The position numbers were made by a program, and so were the translations under genes. 64,000 bases of DNA, taken from positions 56,375,136 to 56,439,135 of the forward strand of contig CP141136.1 of NCBI GenBank assembly GCA_035236585.1. Reading direction: 5' to 3'. The stretch comes from Warburgia ugandensis (lineage: Eukaryota > Streptophyta > Magnoliopsida > Canellales > Canellaceae). Under the pieces are notes generated by a model. The model saw only the letters and a program-made list of their open reading frames with translations. It was not told where the DNA came from and did not search any database. Below are positions 12,158 through 27,625 of this stretch, in pieces (position 1 is the first letter of the stretch; each line of letters begins with the position of its first letter).

Positions 12158-14901
12158 TGTAATATGCTTCATTTTTAGTATAAATTTAGAATTTCCTAAA
12201 TAAATTAAATTAAAAATTTAGAGATATAAATTTTTTCTGAAAACTTAAGAATTTGAAAGTGCTCGTCGATATGATTCCAACGCCACTAAGAACACAAAAA
12301 ATGAAGCTCAAACGAGGGAGTTAGGAACCATTGAAGTTGTAAGGGCATTTTGGTCATTTAACAAAGACGTATTACACAGGGGTCCAAATTAATAATGGTA
12401 CCCCCATCTTCCACATGTCTCTACCAGTTCCGGTGAAATCGCCGGATAGACGTGGAAAGAGACATGAGGGGAAGAGCTTCTCTTCCCCTAGGACTCTAAA
12501 CCCTATATCTACCCTTCCCCATGAGCCAAAATGCTCCACCTTGAACGTTTCTCTGAGTTTTTACTCAGAACCCTAGCCCTGCAAAGTTTGATTTTTCCAG
12601 CAAGTGGAACCCCAGTGACGACTAGCAACCCCAACAAGACGCAAGGTAAGCCTTAAACCCTAAATTCAGTATTTATTAAATAGGTAAAATAATTAGAAAC
12701 GCATTTAAAATTAGGAAAAATTGGATTTTCTGGGAACTCTGTGCACGCTACTGTTGGAGCGTGATTTCGTGGATGAAATCATGTCTGTTTGAAAATAGAA
12801 TTATCCAACTAGTGCACAAGAGACCCAAGATCACACCCTTTAAATTTGGGAGAGATCCAACGGTGCGTTTCTCCAGAAAACGTACAAACTAGTACCTAGG
12901 GATGTTTTTAGGAACGTGGAAAAAATCATTTAAAAAACATGGTTTTTGGAAAAATAAGTGTAAAAGGAGGGCATAAATGGATTCTAGAGGAAATTTGGAG
13001 AAAAATGGCCCAAAAATTGCGCAAAACGGAGCTCTGTAGCTCCGCCGAAGACGCTTGGAATCCGGTCGTCTTCTTCGGCAGCGGTGACGTCGTTAGTGGC
13101 CAGGCACTGACGCCAGGACGCCCCAACGGAGACGCGCAATGAACGCACGTCTCTGTGCATGAATGCAATGTTCACATGTGCAGGAGCTCTTGCGCGAGCT
13201 GTCACATTGGGTCGGGACACGCAGCGTCCTAGCGACCGTGACGCACGTCAGCCCCATTTTGTGTATGTTTTCACTAAAATTTGATTTCTGAGAGCTATAC
13301 AAGTCCAAATCACGATCCGAAAGAGGCGTTGTGACTGTATCAACGACGTGGACTTAGTTTTAACTTAAAAACTTATAAATGACCACTTTTAATTTAGAAA
13401 AATTTTTAAATAGTGGTGGGACATGTACAAGTGCACTTGAATATAACAGTTAAAGGGAGTTATTAGCAAGCTAGTGGTTTCACATTGAGGTAGGTGACGA
13501 AAATTAATGCTTTGCTTTGATTTTTAAACTATATTTAAATATAGCATCATGTGTGATTGTGTTTTAAATTTGCAATTATTATTTGCCGTGGATTTCATGC
13601 AACTTTGAGCACATTATGATTATTACAAATTGAAATCTTTTATTGAATAAACTCATGACTAATTTTTTTATGAGCATGATGTTAATTAATTATGCTTAAA
13701 TAGAGATATATTTCTTATTATATATTGTAAATGCATGAATTTACATGGAAATAGGAATAGAGGCTTATTAGCTGGTCCTTTTATAGGCTAACCCCAGGAT
13801 GAGGGGCATGTCATGGGGATTGCGAACTATGGGTGCTCTTGAGTTTTAGCACATACATATGATTTTCGTGTTTTATATTTGATGATGGGTGCTCTCGCCT
13901 GGTGGGCGTCATGCTAGGAGGGATAGGACCGGCCACCCGCCCTCTGAGATTGTGATGTGATGATATTGTGATATGATAGACACCTACCCATAGATGGCAT
14001 TCGGTAGGGGTTTGGTAACATGGATAGTCCACACTACCGGTCTGAGCCTTTCCATGGGGACAGACGCTAAGTCTCCCGTTATGGTGTCGATGAAGAGCGA
14101 CAATGGTTGATACCCATGGACGGTTGCCACTACAGCATGATAGCCCATATTCTTATTATGTGTGCATGTATGATGAGCATGGTTATGGATGGTATGCCTA
14201 GGTGTGACGACACTCAGAGGTTGGCTATGAGTACTCCTGATCAGTGATGTTAGTGCAATGTGGCGGGACCCATTATTATTATTGCATGCTCATTTACATT
14301 TATTTATGTCATGTTTTGACTCCATGAAATGCATGTTTTAGCATATGGAATAAATTGACATTTATTTGGACATGACATTATGATACTGCTATTTTCATAA
14401 ATGATAGACTTTTCATCAGTGCTGTTAATTATTTCTTTCATTTATTACATTAATTGTCTATGTACCTACACAAGCGATAGCTTGCTGAGGCATTGCTTTG
14501 TTTTGCAATGCCTTAGATCTCAAAGGCAAAGCTGTTGAGAAACTGTGAGAGCTACTGAAGACTACTTTTTCCTATAGTTTTAGATAGTGATGTGAGTCAT
14601 TAAACAGGATTATCATTTGGATTTGATTGAGATGTTTGGACATATGTTGGACATTTATATGGGATGTTATGATGGATAGACCATGGGCCATATTATTATT
14701 GTGTTTTGGACATTTATTTGATTTAAAATAAAGGCGCCAATTTATTTGACATTGATTGATACGCGTATTGTTTTATTTACATGTATGTCGTTTTAAGAAA
14801 GGAAAAATAACGCCCGAAATTTTTAAGAATGGTTTTAGTAAAATGATAATTAAAACTTTTCTCATGGGATCCCAAATGCTCTTATTCAAAATGCCATTAT
14901 T
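12158..14901 (+). repeat. 3' LTR of the inner chromovirus, end truncated
   Basis: It starts TGTAATATGC and follows the 5' LTR. Three small deletions relative to the 5' LTR lie near 14270, 14522 and 14620. The terminal block present at about 7438-7478 is absent, and sequence passes directly into outer-element gag. Confidence 0.93.
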
Positions 14902-14906
14902 ATAAG

Positions 14907-15632
14907 TCCTTCATAAAAGAAGCTGATAATGCGCCATGGTTCATAGCCATGATGTGGGCATGTAAGCAATAGATCTTTGAACCTTTCCCAACATTGGTAG
15001 AATAATTCTTTATCTTTTTGGGTAAAGTTCATTATCTTACGACGGAGTGTATTTGTTTTATGTGTAGGGAAAAACTTTTTCAAGAATTCCCTAGTCATTT
15101 CATTCCAAGTCCTTATGGAACCTGGTGGTAGTGCATTAAACCACATTTTTGCTTTTTCCTTTAAAGAGAAAGGAAATATCTTAAGCCTAACAGTATCTAG
15201 ACCTATATTTTGGGTTCTTTGGGTACTACATACCTCATCAAATTCTTAAAGATGCAAATAAGGACTCTCACTATCTAGCCCATTAAATTTGGGAAGTAAT
15301 TGAATTACTCCTGTTTTTAATTCTAACACACTAGCATTTTGAGGAAGAATGACACAAGAGGGTGTACTAGTGTGTGTAGGTTGAAGGTAGTCTCTTAAGG
15401 TTCATCCATGAGGATTCTAATAAACATCATTTTCTCCATGGTCACTCTGTTGGTCCCATTCCCTATTTCCATTCCTTCTCCAATTTCTTTATTGATGATT
15501 ATTCCTCCTTGGTGGAGGTTGATATTCATCATCAATTAGAGGTGGTGGGTCCTCATTCATGATGAGTTGAGGACCTTGATCACCTCTGACACTACCATAG
15601 GGTGAATTACCCCTTGATCATTGATCAGCCAT
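14907..15632 (-). pseudogene. N-terminal half of the outer element's gag
   Basis: The Met codon at 15632-15630 begins a decayed frame rich in Pro, Asn and Gln, with several stops in the first 100 codons. From about 15146 to 14907 the frame is open and shows the plant retrotransposon gag core: AKMWFNALPPGSI, WNEMTREFLKKFFP, a FTQKDKELFYQCWERFKDLL block and FFYEGL. It breaks off there because the inner chromovirus is inserted. The missing part resumes at 4630. Confidence 0.85.
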
Positions 15633-16810
15633 TGTAGGTCTGTCTTTTTGGTCGTACGAGACTAACCTACCGGTTTCGTCGCGTATCCAAAAGGGCATAC
15701 AATGAAAGATCTTTTTGGTTTTTGGTTTTTTTTTTTTTGTATCCTAAATAATGCAACCTAAATGCTTAAAATGATGCACAAAACAGGACACAATCAAGCA
15801 ATCCCCTAATGCTAGCAAGCATAGATATTTTGATTTTCTTGATTTTCTGTGGGGACAATGCTTTTAATTAGCCTAATCTAACACTCCTCCTCTCTTTAGG
15901 AGTTGACTACTGCTCACCAGTTAGGTTCTAACCAAAGCGGTTAATACAACCCTCGTGTAAGGAGGCATTTAAACCTCACAAACGTCGACAAGAGGTAGGG
16001 GAAGAGTGAGGCTCTATTAGACAACCCCCAATAACCACAGTGATCAAAAGCAACTAGAGTGACAATAATTCATGTCCTATTAAGAGAGTCCTACGAGCAT
16101 GTGATAACCCTATAGGTCTCTTCTGATTGATTTTAAATTAATGTGAATGGTAGGGTTGCGCGCTTGAGGTGATTATCCTAAGTGGGCCAAGGAGTGGTGA
16201 TGAAATCCACCCTTGATCTTGTGGGGGTAGGGTGCCCTTACTAATTAAATCTCACACACCATGGCAATTCTATCAACATATAATTCACCTTAAAGCGTTA
16301 GATGTGTCCTAAAATGCAATTAAAAACAAAAAATTAATGCAAAATCCTAAAATGCAACAATTATAACAGATGTTTTCTATATGCAATTAACTACCAAACA
16401 ATGCAAATTATTCTAAATGCAAACCCTAATCTAGAAAATAAATGAGTGAGAAGACTTACAGTGAGGTTTCTGATGAAGATCAAGTGTGGGCCACCTTGTC
16501 CCACACTTGCCCTATATTATTACAACCCTTTAAAATTGAAATTGAAAATGCAAATTACAAGGGGCCTCACTACAAGATTCACTCAAAAATAAAATTCCTA
16601 ATCTAGAAAAGCAAGAAAAATCTATATAATTGATGAAGCTCCACTCCAATTTCCTGAAAAAGAAAAATAATAATTAGTACCGAATTCAGGAAATAAAGTG
16701 GTTATGCACTAAAAATTCCTAAAGATGCACCTAAGAATGCCTAAAATGCAATTCCTAATTTTTTTTATTTTTTTGGATTTTTAATTAAATTTTATAAAAA
16801 CTCCATTGCA
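15633..16810 (-). other. 5' untranslated leader of the outer element
   Basis: About 1.2 kb between the primer site and the gag start, read on the minus strand. It is AT-rich with no conserved coding signal. A T-run at about 15728-15740 is the only simple repeat. Long leaders of this sort are common in large Athila/Tat-type elements. Confidence 0.6.
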
Positions 16811-16830
16811 AGTCCCCGGCAACGGTGCCA
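16811..16830 (-). other. Primer-binding site, tRNA-Asp
   Basis: Read on the minus strand this is TGGCACCGTTGCCGGGGACT. It matches the complement of the plant tRNA-Asp 3' end (TGGCGCCGTTGCCGGGGA) with one change. It starts 6 bases inside the LTR boundary and fixes both the orientation and the family type of the outer element. Confidence 0.92.
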
Positions 16831-16836
16831 AAAACT

Positions 16837-18994
<2,158 letters not shown>

Positions 18995-18999
18995 CTTTC

Positions 19000-19880
19000 C
19001 AACACTCTAATCAATCAAGCATGGTTGGCCTTATTGCCATCCTATAGAATTTTCCTTTTAGTTTGAGTGGCACCTGCCGATCACACAAAACTCTGGATAC
19101 ACATCTCCATTTGTTCCAACCCACTTGGATTCTTTGAGTGACCTCCCTTTCAATCTCTCCACTCACATGAATCATTGATCCTAAGAACCAAAAGTGGTAT
19201 TTTATGGAGACTTCTTGGTTATCAATCTTAACTAGTATTCCACTCCTACTCCTCTCCTTGCTAAAATTGCATTACATATATTCTGTCTTAGTTTGGCTAA
19301 TTTTAAATCCTTTAGATTATAATGCTTCTCTCCATAACTCTAGCTTTATGTTTATCCCCTCCCTTGTCTCATCAAGTAAGGCTATATCATTTGTAAATAG
19401 CATGCACTATGGAATCTCCTCGTCCAGATGTTTTGTTAACTCATCCATAACCAATATGAAAAGGTATGGTCTCAATCTCGATCCTTGGTGCAATCCTACA
19501 GTGACAGGAAAATCACCTATCACACCACTAGTGGTCTTAATGTTTGTTATCATTCCCTTATACATATATTTGATTATGCCTATATACCCCTACGAAATCC
19601 CTTTCTTGCCCAACACCGTCCATATTAACTCTCTAGGGACTATCATAAGCTTTCTCTAAGTCGATAAGGACCATGTGGAGGTCTTTGCTCCTCTCCCTGT
19701 ATTTCTATATCAATTGCCTTAGTAAGAAAATAGATTCCATGGTAGACCTCGCAGGCATGAAACTAAACTAGTTCTCTGATACACTTGTCTTATGCTGTAG
19801 CTTCTTTTCAATCACTCTTTCAAAAAGCTTCATAGTGTGGCTCATAAGTTTGATCCTTCGATAATTAGTGTAGCTTGAGG
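19000..19880 (-). mobile_element. RTE LINE fragment (copy A), host of the LTR nest
   Basis: On the minus strand this matches the RT-to-C-terminal part of the other RTE copies (24100-27625, 33767-35943, 57590-59645, 62163-63442). The block from the conserved 'accaattatcgagg' motif region down to the conserved 'cactctgatccatagagcatgg' motif region is recognisable. The sense 3' end is not in the window because the outer LTR element lies against it at 18995, so the LTR element inserted into this LINE. Many stops make it non-functional. Confidence 0.85.
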
Positions 19881-20231
19881 CCTACCCTCATATATTTTTT
19901 AAAGGAAGCAAACTCAAGATCATGCTTGATATGAGTTTGAGGGAGAGTGTAAAGGATAAAATTGTATTCTTAGCTAATTCAAACTCCGAACAGCTAAAGT
20001 CATTAGAGTACCAAACTGACAACTAATTGATCCCCTATGGATAGCTATAATTGACACTCATCAATAGCGAATTACTATACATGTAATTTGCCAACAAAGA
20101 AACTTTTATTGTACCATCTATAAATACAATACCAAGCTAAGAGCAACATCATTGAGTTGCCATTACGGGAGCATCTCTACTTCTCATTGTCTCTCCTAAA
20201 TACGTATCCTTGTAGCCACAAGCCCATCCCA
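19881..20231 (+). mobile_element. Copia-type 3' end: polypurine tract and LTR fragment
   Basis: GAGTTTGAGGGAGAGTGTAA (about 19929-19949) has the look of a Copia polypurine tract followed by an LTR starting TGTAAAGG. A promoter-like TATAAATAC lies about 170 bases into it (near 20122), followed by a CT-rich leader, as in Copia LTRs. The far boundary is not clear, and no second LTR or coding region was found. Confidence 0.45.
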
Positions 20232-21539
20232 TTGTTTCTAATTTTGTTTTGACTTGATGATCCTAGGTTCTTGATCATGAAGCCATTTTGAGCTGCCAAT
20301 AAAATGGTGCTATTGATTTGTAGATAAATCCTCCTCTTTATGCCCAAATGCTATTCATCGATCCAGATCTCCATATTTTCAATTTTATTACTGGTCATTC
20401 ATGCTATGAAGACAGAGAAGAAACCAATTAGGAGGTTCCTCACTTCCTTGAGGACATCAATTGTAGATCACTTTCCTTGAGCATATGATGTACTTGTGAG
20501 CACACATGTAAATTGCTACATGCATTTACCAACAACTTCTAGCACAATTGGTTACAAATAATTTGGAATCTTTCCAGAGTACATTTGATTGTTCTTTAGC
20601 TGGTGATCAAATTTGAGAGAGCATGAGAGTGATTTGTTTGGGATTCTTTACTTGTTTACAAAAGAATAATAAACATTAAAATTAAGTATATGCTTTCAAC
20701 TAGACATACTTGCCATGGCCTGACATATGGTAATCCAAAACACATCTCTTAGTCACATATTTGATTGACCATACACCAAAATCTTATTCATCTTTAATCC
20801 CAACTAATATTATAATTCTAAGTGAAGAATGAACAGCATAGAAAACTCTAAATCATAATTAAATCCTAACTAGTGTGATCAAAACATCATCCAATCGACA
20901 CTTGTTGCACATTCTTAATCACCATATAGTTTATCCTAAATCTTTATCGCTGTTGATAAAGAAAATAATATTTTTCAATTCTAGTGGGAACAAAGTCACT
21001 GTAACAGATAGCTACTAGCTCACCAAACCAAGAGATGTGACTCCATAAATAGAGAAATCTGATTTAGATCGTGATTTTTCAATCTTAGGGTACAAAATTG
21101 TCCACACTTTCTTTACTAATTTTCTAATAAATAAAAAAGAGAGAGAAATTTGTCAAATGTTGCATATAATTTGTTGATCTGCTCCAATATCTTCCCTATC
21201 TGGCTGTACCTGTTATACAAGACTTGCAATTACTGAAAAATTGGCATGAATGATAATGACCTAGTCACTACCTTACTTGAGCTGGCTAGTCAAATAAGGG
21301 AGTGCTAAATGGCAACTTTATTTTATAACTTGTGTTTGTTGAAAACACAAGTTCCAAGTCAAAATTGCCAATTGCACTAACTCATTTGAGTAGCTTGCTC
21401 AAGCAAGCTGGTGACTAGCTTAGTAATCCTACTCAATCAAATTATTACACCTTTGAAAAATGCTACTGAGAAGTGCCCTTGCTTGCTCAAGGAAGTAACA
21501 GATTACAGGATTTTTCTTTCCGCTTTCATTCCTTTAGCA
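20232..21539. other. Intergenic, no gene recognised
   Basis: AT-rich sequence with no ORF of note and no recognised repeat. It may hold old, unrecognisable transposon remnants. Confidence 0.5.
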
Positions 21540-22060
21540 TCCCATATCAGCATCTGATCCTGGATGGTGGCTTAATCTTCCAGTTCTATTTGATTGGAGC
21601 ATTAAATGCCCAGTTCGCCATCTGATCCGCAGCTTTGTTACTTTCTCTGTACACATGTATTACCTTCCAATCTTTTATCTTGTGCATAGCCACAGGCAGG
21701 CTGTAATATACTTCTTAGATTCAGCATCCACACGGTATAGATATGGCATGCCGAAAACAAAATTGCTAGCTCTACCGTTTGGTGGTGCCACTGATATCCA
21801 ATTGGAAACTTGACCCTTCAATGTTAAAGATTGATCATTTAATACTTTCATGACCGAAGCAATACACCTCTAGGTGCTTAGAGCATATCGGCAATCGAAA
21901 AGCATGTGAAAGATATCTTCCACTTCGGAATTGCATCTCGGGCATAGTTTATCCTCTTCACTCTCAATAAAAAATAGATTAGACTTGTTCCTTGATCAAG
22001 AAATTCCCTTGCTTGGTAGCCGGACTCTGGAACCTCTACCTAGTGATTTCTAAATCTCCC
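21540..22060 (-). pseudogene. 3' fragment of an L1-type LINE: zinc-binding RT tail and RNase H
   Basis: The minus strand reads KLCPRCNSEVEDIFHMLFDC (about 21893-21952), the zinc-binding module that follows RT in plant L1 LINEs, with CX2C, His and Cys in order. Further down, near 21600-21690, it reads DWKVIHVYRESNKAADQMAN, the end of the LINE RNase H domain. The two parts lie in different frames with stops between, so only a decayed fragment remains. This family is distinct from the RTE copies in the window, which lack RNase H. Confidence 0.8.
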
Positions 22061-23662
<1,602 letters not shown>

Positions 23663-24099
23663 TGATCAGCCACACCTCCATTCTCATCTAGTAAAAGCAC
23701 TGTATAGTACTTTGTCCAATGGGCAAGAATCCCACCTTTTGTACATTTTTCTGGTTATTGGAACTTTTAATGTCGTTGAGATACTAGTATCGTTCATTTG
23801 TAGAGGTAGAAATAGATGCATCGAGATTCTATTATAGGAGATTATATGGTGCTTTCAGGAGTAAAATGAAATATAGCTCCTGAGTTTCTGTGATCCAAAT
23901 GATTCTTCCAAGCCTGTCTTAGAGAAGAGATGCTCCAAAAATCACATCCATTATGTATTAGAAAAAATTCTACAACACGTCTCTATAATGGGCCCACGTT
24001 CTAATAGGAGAGAGAAATGGGACCCGGTCAGAAAGAGACGATCTTTTGGAACCAAATTAAGACAGATGGAGAGACCATCTAGCCCGATCCCAGTTGGTT
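23663..24099. other. 3' flank of GGPPS and spacer
   Basis: Probable 3' UTR of GGPPS followed by spacer before the LINE leader. I see no clear AATAAA signal and no other gene. Confidence 0.4.
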
Positions 24100-24485
24100 T
24101 GTAAATTTGTGCAGAGCTACGACTTCATCTTGTAAGGTGTGGCTGTGCAAGTGACATCCTTTTGGATGAACCAAACCCCGCCTTTGGTTGATCCAACCTG
24201 TTTATAGGATTGTCATTTGCACCTAGACTTTGCATAACTCCGCCAATGCTGGTCCAAGCCCAGATGAAAAAGGAGGGTCTTGCATCAGGTGCCAACCGAC
24301 AAGGAAGAAGTTGAAAATTATTTTATTATTTCTTTCCTTCTTGCAAATGAATATACATTTGTACATTAGTTTCCAATAAATAAATGAAAATCATCTCCAG
24401 CTTCTTAAAAGTATGGTAACCCTTGCGTTAGTTGCCAGCCGACTAGGAAGAAGTTGAAGATGATTTTGTTATTTCTTTCCCTTAA

Positions 24486-24686
24486 GCTAGGGTGTTCCCC
24501 ATAAGCGACGAGCTACATCAAATCCAAGTGCGGTGAAAAATGGGCAAGGAAAGCTAGGACATTCCCCCAGAAGCAACGCGTTACATCAGATCCTAGGTGT
24601 AGTGAAAAATGGCAAGGGCTGCTAGAGCATCCCCTCGAAAGCGATGCACTATATCAGAACCTAGGTGCAGTGAAAAGTGGACATGG
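24486..24686 (+). repeat. Three 67-bp tandem units in the LINE leader
   Basis: Units start at 24486, 24553 and 24620, each beginning GCTAG followed by a CCCC run, a 'gcgacgcgctacatcaga'-like core and GTGAAAA. They precede the endonuclease start. I associate such leader repeats with plant RTE LINEs. Confidence 0.85.
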
Positions 24687-24747
24687 GTTCATGTCATGGA
24701 GATCAAGAAGGGCACCGGTAAATAGGATATTTCAAGAGCATAAGATT

Positions 24748-25400
24748 CGTATCGCTACATGGAATATATGGACATTGACATGTAAGAGTTTATAATTAGT
24801 AGACACGATGAAACGTATGAGAGTCAACATAGCTTGTATCCAAGAAACCAAGTGGAAAGGAGCTAAAGCTAGAGAAATTGATGAGTATAAATTATGATAT
24901 GTAGGAAAGGACAATAAAAGAAATGGCATAGGAATAATAATGGATAAATAATAAAAGGATAAAATTGTGGATATTAAAAGAATCAGTGATAGAATTATAA
25001 TAATAAAACTTGTTCTAGGAGAGTAGATCATAAATGTTGCAAGTGCATATGCACCACAAGTAGGTTTAGAATATATAATCAAGAGACAATTTGGGAAGAT
25101 ATGGAGGAAGTCATGCAAGAAATTCCCAACACTGAAGGAATATTTATAAGAGCATATTTAAATGACCATATAGGAAAAGAAAAGGAAAAATATGATAGAA
25201 TATATTGAGGGTATAGTATAGGTGAACGAAATGAGATGAGAGAAACTATCCTCGATTTTGCTTTATCATATAACTTGACCATTACAAATATACTCTTTAA
25301 GAAGAGGCATGAACGCTTAATAACCTTTAAAAGTGGACTTTATAAAAGCCAAATAGACTTTTTTTCTACTTAAGCATACTAAACGATCAATCGGTAAGAA
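24748..25400 (+). pseudogene. Endonuclease (EEP) domain of LINE copy B, broken
   Basis: An apurinic-endonuclease-like N-terminal domain, needed for target nicking. Visible blocks are the ATWNIWTL start, IACIQETKWKG with the catalytic Glu, and INVASAYAPQVG. About six stops and at least one frameshift separate them. Confidence 0.8.
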
Positions 25401-25407
25401 TTGTAAG

Positions 25408-27560
25408 GTGATACCCAGTGAGAGTTTGACCTCACAACATAGGTTAATCGTTATGAATATCCATATCAAAAGATGGAAGAAGGAAAATGAATTTAATAGG
25501 TATCCGAAAACTAAGTGGTGGAACTTAAAAGAGGAGAAAATAACCTCATTCACAAATAAGTTGATGGTAGAAGGAAATTGGAACTATGAAATAAAAGTAA
25601 ACACTATGTGGATTAATATTGTTAAGTCTATTAAGAAAGTGGAAAAAGATGTCTTAAGAGAATCTAAAGGTAAAAGGCAATTAGAAAAGGAAACATGGTG
25701 GTAGAGTGAAATAGTACAAAAAGTTATTAAAGAAAAACGGATGTGTTTCAAAGCATGGCAGAAGACTAAAAATAATGAAAACTATAAACAATATAAGAAT
25801 GCTAAAAAGGTTGCTAAGAGAATAGTAAGTGAGGCTAAACATAAGGCATATGATGAGCTTTATAATATACTAGGAACAAGAGAATGTGAGAAAGATGTGT
25901 TTAAACTTGTAAAAGTAAGAGAACGAAAAGGTAAGACTTAGATCATGTTAGGTGCATTAGAAGTGATGATAAAAGGGTATTAATCAAAGATAATGAGATC
26001 AAACAGAGGTGAAAAACGTACTTTCAAAAATCATTAAATGACAATGGCTCTGAGAATATAAGGATTGAAAACACTATAAATCTAAATAACGTCGGATATT
26101 ATAAATATAAACATAGGATTAGAATACCTGAAGTGAAAGAGGCTTTGAAAAAGATGAAATCAAGAAAGGCCATGAGGCCCGATGGTATGTCAATAGAAGT
26201 TTGGAAGCATATGGGAAATATTATGGTAGTTTGGTTGACCGAGTTATTTAACAAGATTATAAAATCAAAGAAAATGCCTAATGGGTGGAGGAAAAGCTAT
26301 ATTGTACCAATTTATAAGAATAAAGGAGACATACAGAACTGTATTAATTATTGAGGGATCAAACTTATGAACCATACTATGAAACTTTTTGAAAGAGTAA
26401 TTGAGAAGAGGCTACATCATAAGATAAGTGTACTAGAGAATCAGCTTGGTTTCATGCTTGGGAAGTCTACCATGGAAGCTATTTTCTTACTAAGACAATT
26501 GGTAGAGAAATATAGAGAGAGGAAAAAAGACATCCACATGGTCTTATTGATTAGAGAAAGCTTATGATAGAGTTTCTAGAGAGTTAATATGAAGAGTGTT
26601 AGGAGAGAAAGGGGTTTCGAGGGGGTATCTAGACATAGTTAAAGATATATATTATGGAGTGGTAACAAATGTTAAGACCACTAGTGGCGAGAGCAGTGAT
26701 TTTTCTGTCACTGTCAGATTGCACCAAGGATCGGCATTGAGCTCATACCTTTTTAAATTGGTTATGTATGAGTTAACAAAACATCTGCACAAGGAGATTC
26801 CTTGGTGTATGCTATTTGCAGATGATATAGTCTTACTTGATGAGACAATGAAGGGTGTAAATACAAAACTAGAGTTATGGAGAGAAGCATTAGAATCTAA
26901 AAGATTTAAAATCAGCCTAACTAATGCAGAATATATGGAATGCAATTTTAGCAAGGAAAAGAGTAGGAGTGGAACACCAGTTAGGATTGATAAGCAAGAA
27001 GTCCCCGTAAAAGATCACTTTTGGTACGTAGGGTCAATGATTCATGAGAGTGGAGAGATTGAGAGGGAGATTACCCAAAGAATTCAAGTGGGTTAGAACA
27101 AATGAAGATGTATATCTGGAGTTTTGTGTGATTGGTGAGTGTCACTCAAACTAAAAGAAAATTTCTATAGGATGGCCATAAGGCAGGCCATGCTCTAGGA
27201 TCAAAGTATTGGGCAGTTAAGGAACATCACGCTCATAGGATGAGCGTTGTAGAAATGAGGATGTTGTGATGGATGAGTGGTAAGATAAGAAATGATAGAA
27301 TTAAAAATGAAAATAATATAGGAAATTTAGGAATAACACCAATAAGTAATAAGATGAGGAAGATTAGACTTGAATGATTTGGGCATGTTCAAAGTAGACC
27401 GAAAACAGCACCAGTTAGAAGAGTGAGGCAATGCAAGTAGAAGGTTCTAAAAGGGCAAGGGTAATGCCCAAAAGAATGTGGATGAAAGTGGTGAGAAAAG
27501 ATTTAAAAACTTTGGAACTAAATGAAGCCATGGCACTTAATAGAGAGGAATGGAAAAATA
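25408..27560 (+). pseudogene. Reverse transcriptase and C-terminal region of LINE copy B, broken
   Basis: Five successive ORFs (25408-25704, 25741-25941, 26133-26354, 26367-26567, 26596-27096) read as one RT-type polyprotein with stops between. The FADD active site is intact at 26815-26826. The stretch before RT is Lys-rich and helical. After RT come GSMIHESGEIEREITQRIQV and then a decayed C-terminal region. In closely related copies that region carries WMSGKTR and FGHVQ blocks. Confidence 0.87.
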
Positions 27561-27625
27561 TGATTCATGTGGCCAACCCCTAATTGGGATAAGGTCTTGA
27601 TGATGATGATGATGATGATGGCCAG

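Larger units (their letters stand above)
4631..14901 (+). mobile_element. Inner Ty3/Gypsy chromovirus (Tekay/Del-like), nested in the outer element
   Basis: The element has two LTRs of 2.7-2.85 kb beginning TGTAATAT, an initiator-Met primer site, gag, protease, RT, RNase H, integrase and a C-terminal chromodomain in chromovirus order, and a polypurine tract before the 3' LTR. It splits the gag of the outer minus-strand element. The flanks TTAAG (4626-4630) and ATAAG (14902-14906) could be the target-site duplication with one change. About 40 bases at the far end of the 3' LTR are missing. Coding parts carry many stops and frameshifts, so the copy is dead. Clade assignment rests on recalled family features. 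Confidence 0.93.
24100..27625 (+). mobile_element. Near full-length RTE-type LINE (copy B)
   Basis: The most complete RTE copy in the window. A leader with internal repeats (24278-24686) precedes an endonuclease-like region starting IRIATWNIWTLTCKSL (about 24748), with QETKWKG and SAYAPQVG blocks. The RT follows: KAMRPDGMSIEVWKHMG (about 26171), then CINY-GIKLMNHTMKLFERVIEKRL with one stop, RLHQGSALSSYLF, and FADD at 26815-26826. After this comes the plant-RTE tail with MLRWMSGK-like and WFGHVQ-like blocks, broken here. It ends with ATTGGGATAAGG and a (GAT)n tail (about 27600-27621), the RTE hallmark. Stops and frameshifts occur throughout, so the copy is inactive. A target-site duplication was not found. 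Confidence 0.88.

Noticed and set aside
19204..19659. Plus-strand 151-residue hydrophobic ORF (similar ones at 26652-26954, 34436-34771, 58700-59182)
   Set aside because: These are antisense translations of the conserved RTE LINE RT region, which is why they look alike. They are not membrane proteins.
27600..27621. Independent (GAT)n microsatellite
   Set aside because: It is the 3' tail of LINE copy B; the same tail is seen at the ends of copies E and F.
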